Positions 15,145-22,210 of a stretch of 34,840 bases of DNA are shown piece after piece. Under the pieces are notes generated by a model, which was not told the DNA's origin, did no database searches, and worked only from the letters and a program-made list of their open reading frames with translations. Within the stretch, counting starts at the first letter, position 1. The number at the start of each line of letters is the position of its first letter. Made by a program: the position numbers and the translations under genes. The stretch comes from Bradyrhizobium sp. LTSP885 (GTDB lineage Bacteria; Pseudomonadota; Alphaproteobacteria; Rhizobiales; Xanthobacteraceae): contig NZ_JYMT01000027.1 in the NCBI RefSeq assembly GCF_000938305.1, forward strand, positions 102,060-136,899. Reading direction: 5' to 3'.

Positions 15145-16056
15145 TCAAACCATCATCCGGCCCTGCTGCTCGAGCCAGTCGCAGAACACCGCGCTATGCG
15201 GATCGCCGCTGCGGCCTGCCGGAAAATAGGCGAAGTAGCTCCGCGCCGGCAGGCTAACGTTCGGAAACGGCGTCACCAGACGCCCGGCCGCGAGATCGTC
15301 TGATATCAGCGCCGTCGGCCCCATCGCGACGCCGAGACCGTCGAGCGCCGCCTGAATGGTCAGATAGAAATGATCGAATGTCAGTGACGCCGCCGGCTCC
15401 AATGCGGATTGCCCGGCCTCCGCGAGCCAGTCGCGCCACAGCCGCGGCATCGACGTCACGTGCAGCAGCGTATGCCTGGACAGATCGGTGACGTCGGTCA
15501 GCGGCAATTGCGCTGATAACGACGGGCTGCAGACCGGCAGCCGGCGCTCCGAGACCAGGAAGCGCGATGAGAAGCCGTGAAAGGTGTCGGGGCCGCCGCG
15601 GATCACCACATCGAATGGATCAGGCAGCGCATCGACCGGATCGTTCGACGTGCTCAGACGCACCTCGATGTCGGGATGCTCGGCCCGAAACCGGCTCATT
15701 CGCGGCAACAACCAGCGCAGGCTGAATGTTGCGAGCGCATTGACGCGCAACACGGCCACCGGCGCATCGCCGTGCCGCTCCCGGTGCTGCTGCACGGCAG
15801 CCGAGATCCGATCGAGCGCAGGACCGAACTCCGCCAGCAGCGCTGCGCCTGCCGGCGTGAGCACCACGCGCCGGACCGATCGCCGAAACAGCGATGGCGC
15901 CCCCAACCACTCCTCCAGCAGGCGGATCTGCTGACTGACGGCGCCATGGGTGACGCTGAGTTCGGCAGCGGCTTCCTTGAAGCTGCCAAGGCGCGCGGCG
16001 GCTTCAAAGGTACGGACCGCATTGAGCGGCGGCAGGCTGCGACGCGGGACGAACAT
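15145..16056 (-). CDS. LysR-family transcriptional regulator (GcvA-like)
   Basis: A 303-residue LTTR. The N-terminal winged helix-turn-helix spans about residues 8-65 (LPPLNAVRTFEAAARLGSFKEAAAELSVTHGAVSQQI...), a pattern closest to GcvA-type regulators. The effector-binding domain covers about 95-295. It is divergent from the MFS gene with a 169-bp gap, the usual arrangement for an LTTR controlling its neighbour, so the transporter and possibly the oxidoreductase are the likely targets (inferred). Its 3' end converges on rimM with a 15-bp gap. The effector is unknown. Confidence 0.9.
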   Translation of the reverse strand: MFVPRRSLPPLNAVRTFEAAARLGSFKEAAAELSVTHGAVSQQIRLLEEWLGAPSLFRRSVRRVVLTPAGAALLAEFGPALDRISAAVQQHRERHGDAPVAVLRVNALATFSLRWLLPRMSRFRAEHPDIEVRLSTSNDPVDALPDPFDVVIRGGPDTFHGFSSRFLVSERRLPVCSPSLSAQLPLTDVTDLSRHTLLHVTSMPRLWRDWLAEAGQSALEPAASLTFDHFYLTIQAALDGLGVAMGPTALISDDLAAGRLVTPFPNVSLPARSYFAYFPAGRSGDPHSAVFCDWLEQQGRMMV

Positions 16057-16103
16057 GACCCAATATGCCAGATTTTCTAACGCATGATCCGATTATTACT
16101 GAT

Positions 16104-16132
16104 TTGTGACAGGAATATCCAGGGAGCATAAT
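16104..16132 (+). promoter_or_regulatory. Candidate promoter of the MFS transporter gene
   Basis: TTGTGA (16104-16109), a 17-base spacer and CATAAT (16127-16132): five-of-six-like matches at both boxes with ideal spacing. It lies in the lysR/MFS divergent gap, about 94 bases before the MFS start. I did not find a clear T-N11-A LysR box. Confidence 0.5.
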
Positions 16133-16225
16133 GGCTCCAAGGCATTCACTTTGCTTTCTTTTTCAAGGCTCGAGGCCGATGCACCGCAATCCCATCTTCA
16201 GATTTACTGCCTCCGGACGGCAGCA

Positions 16226-17431
16226 ATGAGCGAGTCTACAGTAGCCGACGCGCCCCAATCCGATCGCGCCCGGGCGGCGCGCACGCTGACGGTTACCGGC
16301 CTGAACCACGCGCTCCACGACGGCTATACCGACCTGATCTACGTGCTGCTGCCGGTCTGGCAGACTGAATTCGCCCTGAGTTATGGGCTGCTCGCCCTGC
16401 TGCGCGGGCTGTATGCCGGCACCATGGCCGGGCTGCAGATCCCGGTCGGGCGCATCGCCGAGCGGATCGACGGCAAGATCATCCTGATCGCAGGCACGGC
16501 GCTCTCGGCACTCGGCTATTTCCTTGCCGGGCTGTCCGGCGGCGTCATCGGATTGGGCCTGGCGCTGGCGTTGTCCGGCGCCGGCTCGAGCACCCAGCAC
16601 CCGATCGCATCCGCCGCCGTGTCGCGCGCCTATGGCAGCGCGGCGCGGGGGCCGCTCGGCATCTACAATTTCACCGGCGATCTCGGAAAGGCCGCGATCC
16701 CTGCACTGACCTCGGTCCTGCTGGTGATCATGTCATGGCGGCACACGCTGCTTTTGCTGGCCGTCGCGGGCTTGCTCGTCGCGATCTGCATTGCGCTGTG
16801 GATGCCGTCGGTCGGCAAGGGAAGCTCACAGAGGTCGAAGACAGCGTCGAGTCGCGCGAGCGTAGGCGGGCGCGGCTTTCGCTGGCTGCTAGCAATCGGA
16901 ATCCTCGACACCGCCGTCAGGATGGGCTTCCTCACCTTCCTGCCGTTCCTGCTGCGCGACAAAGGCGCATCGCTGCCGACCAACGGCTTCGCGCTGGCGC
17001 TGGTCTTCATCGGCGGCGCGGCCGGCAAGTTCACCTGCGGCTGGCTCGGCGAACGGGTCGGCACCCTGCGCACCGTACTCATCACCGAAGGCGGAACGGC
17101 GGTGCTGATCGTTGCGGTGCTCGCACTCCCGCTCACCCCCGCGATCGTCCTGCTGCCGTTGCTCGGCGTGATGCTTAACGGCACATCCTCCGTGCTCTAT
17201 GGCACGGTGCCCGAGCTCACGCCGCCTCACCAGACTGAGCGTGCCTTCGCGCTGTTCTACACCGGCACCATCGGATCGGGTGCGATCGCACCGGTAATCT
17301 ATGGCCTGCTCGGCGACACGCTCGGCCCGACCCTGGCGACCGCCGCGACGGCGATCACGGCGCTTGCGATCTGCCCGCTTGCCATCGCGCTGGCGCGGCA
17401 TCTCGCCGATGAAGCTAGCGCCGGCGCCTGA
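16226..17431 (+). CDS. MFS transporter, fosmidomycin-resistance (Fsr)-like
   Basis: A 401-residue major facilitator with about 12 hydrophobic segments. The first block (GLNHALHDGYTDLIYVLLPVW followed by EFALSYGLLALLRG) resembles the Fsr family, which includes the fosmidomycin efflux protein. The A-motif region between TM2 and TM3 is VGRIAERIDGK. Such proteins export small drugs or metabolites; no substrate can be named here. I start at ATG 16226, because the 40 upstream residues encoded from a GTG at 16106 are not hydrophobic and overlap the promoter. It probably answers to the divergent LysR gene. Confidence 0.85.
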   Translation: MSESTVADAPQSDRARAARTLTVTGLNHALHDGYTDLIYVLLPVWQTEFALSYGLLALLRGLYAGTMAGLQIPVGRIAERIDGKIILIAGTALSALGYFLAGLSGGVIGLGLALALSGAGSSTQHPIASAAVSRAYGSAARGPLGIYNFTGDLGKAAIPALTSVLLVIMSWRHTLLLLAVAGLLVAICIALWMPSVGKGSSQRSKTASSRASVGGRGFRWLLAIGILDTAVRMGFLTFLPFLLRDKGASLPTNGFALALVFIGGAAGKFTCGWLGERVGTLRTVLITEGGTAVLIVAVLALPLTPAIVLLPLLGVMLNGTSSVLYGTVPELTPPHQTERAFALFYTGTIGSGAIAPVIYGLLGDTLGPTLATAATAITALAICPLAIALARHLADEASAGA

Positions 17432-17465
17432 CGGCCATCGCACCAAATTGCGCCGGCAGGCTGGC

Positions 17466-17536
17466 GTGGTCCCGGCTTCGGAATACATACATCCGCGACG
17501 AAGAGTCCCGGGTCACATTTCCCTTGCCGGGACGAC
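17466..17536. repeat. Degenerate family D-type intergenic repeat
   Basis: GTGGTCCCGG near 17466 and CCGGGACGAC ending at 17536 form imperfect outer arms, with AGTCCCGGGTCAC inside, similar to the 11104-11235 element. It lies between the MFS and oxidoreductase genes. Confidence 0.55.
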
Positions 17537-17554
17537 CAACGCGAAAGCAAGACG

Positions 17555-18637
17555 ATGACAAGCACCCACAAGGCCTGGCGACTGCACGCGCATAACGATC
17601 TCCGCTTCGACGACGTTGAAACGCCCAGGCCCGCGTCAGATGGCGTCGTGGTCAGGATCGAAGCCGGCATGGTGCTGTCCTACACGGGAAAGGTGCTGTC
17701 GGGATCGGTGCCCTACAGCCTGCCGCCGATGCCGTTCGTGCCGGGCACCAACGCGATCGCGCGCGTCGTCGCTGCGGGCGAGAACGTCACGCACGTCCGG
17801 AACGGCGATCGTGTCTTCCTCAGCCCGCACCTGCGCGGTGACGTACCGGATCGCGATCCGCCGCAGATCCTGATCGGCCTCACCGCAATGGCGACGACAC
17901 CAGAGGCGCTGGCATTGCAGACGCGCTGGCGCGACGGCGTGTTCGCAGAGATCGCGCATTGGCCGGCGGCCTGCGTCACACCGCTTGCCAATCTCGACGA
18001 CAAGCCGGCGACCGAACTGATCGGACTGGCAAAGCTGATCGTGCCGTTCGGCGGACTGCAGCGCTCCGGCCTGCGCGGTGGCCACACCATCATCATCAAC
18101 GGTGCGACCGGCTATTTCGGTTCGGGTGCGGTAATGCTCGCGGTCGCGATGGGCGCAGGCCGTGTCGTTGCGGTCGGACGCAAGCAGGCGGCGCTCGAAC
18201 AACTGCGCGATGCTTTCGGCCCGCGCGTCGTTCCTGCCGCCGTCACTGGCGATGCCGCGAGCGATCTCCCGATCATCCGCCGCGCCGCCGGCGGAGCTGC
18301 GGATGTCGCACTCGATCTGCTCGGCGCCGCCAAGAGCACGTCGACCACGCTGTCGACCTTGCGCGCGCTTCGGCGCGGCGGCCGGATGGTGCTGATGGGC
18401 AGCGCCGAGGCGCCGCTCGAGCTCTCGTTCCGCGAGATGCTCGCCAACGACTGGGAAGTGGTTGGGCAGTTCATGTACGACCGGACGGCGCCGGGCCAGC
18501 TTGCGGCACTGGCCGCAGAAGGCCTGCTGGATTTGCGCAAGATCAACGTTGCGACGTTCAAGCTCGCCGACTTCCGTCGCGCGGTGGATGCCGCCGCCAT
18601 GATGCAGAGCCTCGACCTGACGGCCGTGGTGCCGTAA
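17555..18637 (+). CDS. MDR-superfamily NAD(P)H oxidoreductase (zinc-independent)
   Basis: A 360-residue medium-chain dehydrogenase/reductase with a GroES-like N-terminal part (about 25-140) and a Rossmann domain whose nucleotide loop is NGATGYFGSGA (182-192). The zinc-enzyme hallmark GHE is replaced by GTN (64-66), and the first zinc-ligand cysteine near residue 40 is absent. The structural-zinc cysteine cluster is absent too. It therefore looks like a quinone-oxidoreductase-type member that works without zinc. The substrate is unknown. The ATG at 17555 follows AAGCAAGACG, a weak site. It ends 9 bp before trmD. The LysR-MFS-MDR grouping suggests one metabolic or detoxification module (inferred). 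Confidence 0.85.
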   Translation: MTSTHKAWRLHAHNDLRFDDVETPRPASDGVVVRIEAGMVLSYTGKVLSGSVPYSLPPMPFVPGTNAIARVVAAGENVTHVRNGDRVFLSPHLRGDVPDRDPPQILIGLTAMATTPEALALQTRWRDGVFAEIAHWPAACVTPLANLDDKPATELIGLAKLIVPFGGLQRSGLRGGHTIIINGATGYFGSGAVMLAVAMGAGRVVAVGRKQAALEQLRDAFGPRVVPAAVTGDAASDLPIIRRAAGGAADVALDLLGAAKSTSTTLSTLRALRRGGRMVLMGSAEAPLELSFREMLANDWEVVGQFMYDRTAPGQLAALAAEGLLDLRKINVATFKLADFRRAVDAAAMMQSLDLTAVVP

Positions 18638-18646
18638 CCAGAGGCC

Positions 18647-19381
18647 ATGACATCTGAGCCGACCCCCTGGCGCGCGACCGTGCTGACCCTGTTCCCGGAT
18701 ATGTTTCCCGGGCCGCTTGGGGTGAGCCTGGCCGGCAAGGCGCTGGCGGGCGGCCTTTGGGCGCTGGAAGCGCGTGACATCAGGGCTTCCGCGACCGACA
18801 GACATCGTAGCGTCGACGACACGCCGGCCGGTGGCGGTCCCGGGATGGTGCTGCGCGCCGATGTGCTGGCTGCGGCAATTGATGAGGCGGCCATCGCGTC
18901 CGATCGCCCGCACCTCCTGATGAGCCCCCGCGGTCGGCCATTGACCCAATCGCAGGTCGTGGACCTCGCGGCAGGACCCGGCCCCCTGATCGTCTGCGGC
19001 CGCTTCGAGGGCATCGACCAGCGGGTCATCGAGGCCCGTGGCCTCGAGGAGGTCTCGATCGGCGACTACGTGCTATCAGGCGGCGAAATCGCCGCGATGG
19101 CGCTGATCGACGCCTGCGTCCGGCTTTTGCCGGGGGTGATGGGCAAACAGGCCTCGGGAACCGAGGAAAGCTTCTCCGAAGGACTACTGGAATACCCCCA
19201 ATACACCCGTCCTCAGGAGTTTGAGGGCCGTCAGATCCCTGAAATCCTCATTTCGGGCGACCATGCCAAGGTCGCGGCCTGGCGGCTGGCCCAATCTGAG
19301 GCCCTGACCCAATCCCGCCGGCCGGACCTCTGGGCCAGAAAAGCGGCTCAGCGAGGGACAAAAAGCACGACAGACGGGTGA
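18647..19381 (+). CDS. trmD: tRNA (guanine-N1)-methyltransferase TrmD
   Basis: SPOUT methyltransferase that makes m1G37 in tRNAs and prevents +1 frameshifting. The 244 residues contain the opening VLTLFPDMFPGPLG, DDTPAGGGPGMV, the knot segment CGRFEGIDQRV, and SIGDYVLSGGEIAAM with EESFSEGLLEYPQYTRP, all diagnostic. It starts 9 bp after the oxidoreductase stop, so in this genome it is probably read, at least in part, from the inserted module's transcript. rplS follows. Confidence 0.96.
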   Translation: MTSEPTPWRATVLTLFPDMFPGPLGVSLAGKALAGGLWALEARDIRASATDRHRSVDDTPAGGGPGMVLRADVLAAAIDEAAIASDRPHLLMSPRGRPLTQSQVVDLAAGPGPLIVCGRFEGIDQRVIEARGLEEVSIGDYVLSGGEIAAMALIDACVRLLPGVMGKQASGTEESFSEGLLEYPQYTRPQEFEGRQIPEILISGDHAKVAAWRLAQSEALTQSRRPDLWARKAAQRGTKSTTDG

Positions 19382-19491
19382 CAAACCCTGCGCTTTGCCT
19401 TATACGACCGCCAAATCCGCACAATACGCGCAGGATAGATGGACGTTTGCGCAGCCCGCGCAGGCTGGGCGCGCCGCCGATGGAGATTTCG

Positions 19492-19875
19492 ATGAACCTC
19501 ATTCAGCAGCTCGAAAAAGAGCAGTTCGACAAGCTCGCCGCCACCAAGGACATCCCGGAATTCGGGCCCGGCGATACCGTGATCGTCAACGTCAAGGTGG
19601 TCGAAGGCGAACGGACCCGCGTGCAGGCCTATGAAGGCGTCTGCATCGGCCGCTCCGGCCAGGGCCTCAACGAGAGCTTCACCGTGCGCAAGATCTCCTA
19701 TGGCGAAGGCGTCGAGCGCGTCTTCCCGGTGATGTCGCCGATGATCGACTCGATCAAGGTTGTGCGCCGCGGCAAGGTCCGTCGCGCCAAGCTCTATTAT
19801 CTGCGCAATCTGCGCGGCAAGTCGGCCCGCATCGTCGAGAAGAAGCAGGACCGCCCGACGGCTGTCGGCGAGTAA
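19492..19875 (+). CDS. rplS: 50S ribosomal protein L19
   Basis: Large-subunit protein at the 30S-50S interface. The 127 residues carry the family blocks FGPGDTVIVNVKVVEGERTR, QAYEGVCIGRSGQG, SFTVRKISYGEGVERVFP and RRAKLYYLRNLRGK. The ATG at 19492 is set by GGAG nine bases upstream; an in-frame ATG at 19480 lies on that site and is less likely. The gene is closed by a strong factor-independent terminator at 19899. Confidence 0.97.
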   Translation: MNLIQQLEKEQFDKLAATKDIPEFGPGDTVIVNVKVVEGERTRVQAYEGVCIGRSGQGLNESFTVRKISYGEGVERVFPVMSPMIDSIKVVRRGKVRRAKLYYLRNLRGKSARIVEKKQDRPTAVGE

Positions 19876-19898
19876 TTCGTCCCTTTCAGGATGAGACC

Positions 19899-19926
19899 AA
19901 AAGCGCGGGCCTGCCCGCGCTTTTTT
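19899..19926 (+). terminator. Rho-independent terminator of the rplS operon
   Basis: AAAAGCGCGGGC, a two-base loop region (CT) and GCCCGCGC run straight into TTTTTT: a long GC stem with a U tract. This is the clearest terminator in the window and ends the trmD-rplS transcript. Confidence 0.92.
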
Positions 19927-19970
19927 GTTGCGGCATACCTATCTGCCGTAGAGCCCCGCAGATCGATTGA

Positions 19971-19999
19971 TTGTCGCGGGCATCAGCCCTGTGTTAGAA
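19971..19999 (+). promoter_or_regulatory. Candidate leuC promoter
   Basis: TTGTCG (19971-19976), 17 bases, TTAGAA (19994-19999). A transcript would start near 20006-20007, about 208 bases ahead of leuC, leaving a long leader. This is a consensus match by eye only. Confidence 0.4.
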
Positions 20000-20006
20000 A
20001 TTTAGA

Positions 20007-20132
20007 ATGGTTCCGGATCAAGCAAGCCAGCCCTGCCAGCGCGTCGTGATCGACGATCGCTCGCGGTTGCCCGGCCGGTTCTTCGGACGCTTTGCGACGT
20101 CGGCGACGTCGGAGCTTACGCCCGCAGCGTGA
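20007..20132 (+). other. Possible leaderless 41-codon reading frame in the leuC leader
   Basis: An ATG at 20007 opens 41 codons, ending TGA at 20132. There is no ribosome-binding site before it, but the ATG coincides with the start predicted from the promoter at 19971-19999, so it could be a leaderless peptide. It has only two leucine codons (one TTG, one CTT), not a run, so it is not a classical leucine attenuator peptide. Coding status is uncertain. Confidence 0.25.
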
Positions 20133-20214
20133 AGCTGCCCGGACGCTTTCGCCTGCTCGCGCATCATCGCGCTCAAAGCCATCAACCACTGAATTTCTTC
20201 TGGAGCCGACGCTC

Positions 20215-21621
20215 ATGTCCAAACCGACCACACTGTACGACAAGATCTGGAACGACCATCTGGTCCACGAAGCCGAGGACGGCACCTGCCTGCTCTACAT
20301 CGACCGCCATCTGGTGCACGAGGTGACCTCGCCGCAGGCGTTCGAAGGCCTGCGCGCCACCGGCCGCAAGGTGCATGCGCCGGAGAAGACGCTCGCCGTC
20401 GTCGACCACAACATCCCGACCACCGACCGTTCGAAGCCGAACCCCGATCCTGAAAGCATCGAGCAGATGCGGGTAATGGCTGACAACGCCAAGGAATTCG
20501 GCATCGAGTACTTCAACGAGTTCGACAAGCGCCAGGGCATCGTCCACGTCATCGGCCCGGAGCAGGGCTTTACGCTGCCCGGCACGACGATCGTCTGCGG
20601 TGACAGCCACACCTCGACGCATGGCGCGTTCGGCGCGCTCGCCCACGGCATCGGCACATCTGAGGTCGAGCACGTGCTGGCGACGCAGACACTGATCCAG
20701 AAGAAGGCCAAGAACATGCGCGCGGTCGTCGACGGCAAATTGCCCGACGGCGTCACCGGCAAGGATATCATCCTGGCGATCATCGGCGAGATCGGCACCG
20801 CCGGCGGCACCGGCTACGTGCTGGAATATGCCGGCGAGGCGATCCGTGCGCTCAGCATGGAAGGCCGCATGACGGTCTGCAACATGTCGATCGAAGGCGG
20901 CGCCCGTGCCGGCCTGATCGCGCCGGACGAAAAAGCATTCGAGTTTTTGAAGGGTCGCCCGAAGTCGCCGAAGGGCCAAGCGTGGGACGCTGCGATGCGC
21001 TATTGGGACACGCTGCGTTCCGATCAGGGTGCGCATTTCGATCACGAACTGCGGCTGGATGCGGCAAAACTGCCGCCGATCGTGACCTGGGGCACCTCGC
21101 CCGAGGACGTGGTATCGATCGCAGGCTTCGTGCCCGATCCCGACAAGATTGCGGACGAGGCCAAGCGGCTCTCCAAGCATCGCGCGCTGAAATACATGGG
21201 CCTGACTGCGGGCACCAAAATCACGGACATCAAGCTCGATCGCGTCTTCATCGGGTCCTGCACCAACGGCCGCATCGAGGATCTGCGCGCCGCGGCCAAG
21301 ATCGCCGAGGGCAAGACCGTCAACGCTCACGTCGATGCGATGATCGTGCCGGGCTCGGGCATCGTGAAGGAACAGGCAGAAGCCGAAGGCCTCGACAAGA
21401 TCTTCATCAAGGCCGGTTTCGAATGGCGCGAGCCGGGTTGCTCGATGTGCCTCGCGATGAACCCGGACAAGCTGGCGCCGGAAGAGCGTTGCGCTTCGAC
21501 CTCGAACCGCAACTTCGAAGGCCGTCAAGGCTTCAAGGGCCGCACCCACCTGGTATCGCCCGCAATGGCGGCCGCGGCGGCGATTGCCGGACATTTCGTC
21601 GACGTGCGGGAGTGGCGATAA
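20215..21621 (+). CDS. leuC: 3-isopropylmalate dehydratase large subunit
   Basis: With LeuD it isomerises 2-isopropylmalate to 3-isopropylmalate in leucine synthesis. The 468 residues show the aconitase-type fold with [4Fe-4S] ligands C349 (GSCTNGR), C409 and C412 (GCSMC), and the substrate-site block CGDSHTSTHGAFG. The N-terminus (TLYDKIWNDHLV) is standard. GGAG nine bases upstream supports ATG 20215; upstream in-frame codons belong to the leader. leuD is about 4.6 kb downstream rather than adjacent, with unrelated genes between. Confidence 0.97.
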   Translation: MSKPTTLYDKIWNDHLVHEAEDGTCLLYIDRHLVHEVTSPQAFEGLRATGRKVHAPEKTLAVVDHNIPTTDRSKPNPDPESIEQMRVMADNAKEFGIEYFNEFDKRQGIVHVIGPEQGFTLPGTTIVCGDSHTSTHGAFGALAHGIGTSEVEHVLATQTLIQKKAKNMRAVVDGKLPDGVTGKDIILAIIGEIGTAGGTGYVLEYAGEAIRALSMEGRMTVCNMSIEGGARAGLIAPDEKAFEFLKGRPKSPKGQAWDAAMRYWDTLRSDQGAHFDHELRLDAAKLPPIVTWGTSPEDVVSIAGFVPDPDKIADEAKRLSKHRALKYMGLTAGTKITDIKLDRVFIGSCTNGRIEDLRAAAKIAEGKTVNAHVDAMIVPGSGIVKEQAEAEGLDKIFIKAGFEWREPGCSMCLAMNPDKLAPEERCASTSNRNFEGRQGFKGRTHLVSPAMAAAAAIAGHFVDVREWR

Positions 21622-21643
21622 GCGATCGCTCTTGTCTCAAGCT

Positions 21644-21666
21644 CGAGCCGTTCCGGAAACGGCTCG
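21644..21666 (+). terminator. Hairpin after leuC
   Basis: CGAGCCGTT, loop CCGGA, AACGGCTCG: a perfect 9-bp stem 22 bases after the leuC stop, followed by TTAAGG. It lacks a long U run, so termination strength is uncertain. Confidence 0.6.
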
Positions 21667-21725
21667 TTAAGGGCTGACACGCACACTGGCTGCTAGCGGA
21701 AACAAGCTTTCGCGAGGAGCCGGAC

Positions 21726-21935
21726 GTGGCCGACAAACCCGAATTCGTCGATATGATCCGCGAGGCGACGCAGCAGAAGCGCCGCCGCGCCGGACCGCGC
21801 ATCATCGATCCGCTCCCCGACGTGAAAGAGACCTCGCGCCTCAGCCATTGGCCGCCGGACCGATGGACGCAATGGCGAATGGAAAACCTGACGCCGTGGA
21901 AGCTGAAGCCCTGGCGGGTCAAGGACTGGGACTAA
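21726..21935 (+). CDS. Small conserved-type hypothetical protein
   Basis: A 69-residue protein I cannot assign. It starts at GTG 21726 behind a good site (GAGGAG, 7-8 bases upstream) and has normal codon bias for this genome. It is basic in the first half (QQKRRRAGPR) and tryptophan-rich at the end, with six tryptophans in the last 28 residues, finishing WRVKDWD. No signal peptide or membrane helix. It lies between two hairpins, so it is probably its own small transcript or a leuC read-through product. Confidence 0.65.
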   Translation: MADKPEFVDMIREATQQKRRRAGPRIIDPLPDVKETSRLSHWPPDRWTQWRMENLTPWKLKPWRVKDWD

Positions 21936-21960
21936 ATCAACGCGGCTTGACCTAACGAAA

Positions 21961-21980
21961 CGGGCGCCGAATGGCGCCCG
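21961..21980 (+). terminator. Hairpin after the small hypothetical gene
   Basis: CGGGCGCC-gaat-GGCGCCCG is a perfect 8-bp GC stem with a 4-base loop, 25 bases beyond the stop at 21935. TCGTCGT follows instead of a U tract. Confidence 0.6.
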
Positions 21981-22210
21981 TCGTCGTATGACACCCGCGT
22001 CAGGTCGACGCGCCCTGAGCCATCGACTCTGGCGTGAACCCTTTGCTAAGGGTTGGTCCCTAAGGTTAACCGATAATCAATCAGAAAATTCAGGACCTTC
22101 TTCCGTTTCCATGGCGCGGCCAGCAGGCCTAGCCGTGGCATCGCGTCCTCGCGCATGGCTGTTCGCCCGGGTGGGCCGATGGAACGAGCACCATTATCGT
22201 GGGACCAGAA

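Noticed and set aside
16057..16225. LysR-binding T-N11-A box in the lysR/MFS gap
   Set aside because: Several loose matches exist but none has convincing dyad symmetry, so none is annotated.
22049..22078. Possible flagellar sigma-28 promoter before the chemoreceptor (TAAGGGTT ... ACCGATAA) and a GGTTAACC palindrome (22064-22071)
   Set aside because: The spacing between the boxes does not fit the sigma-28 consensus. The palindrome may be real but I cannot assign it.
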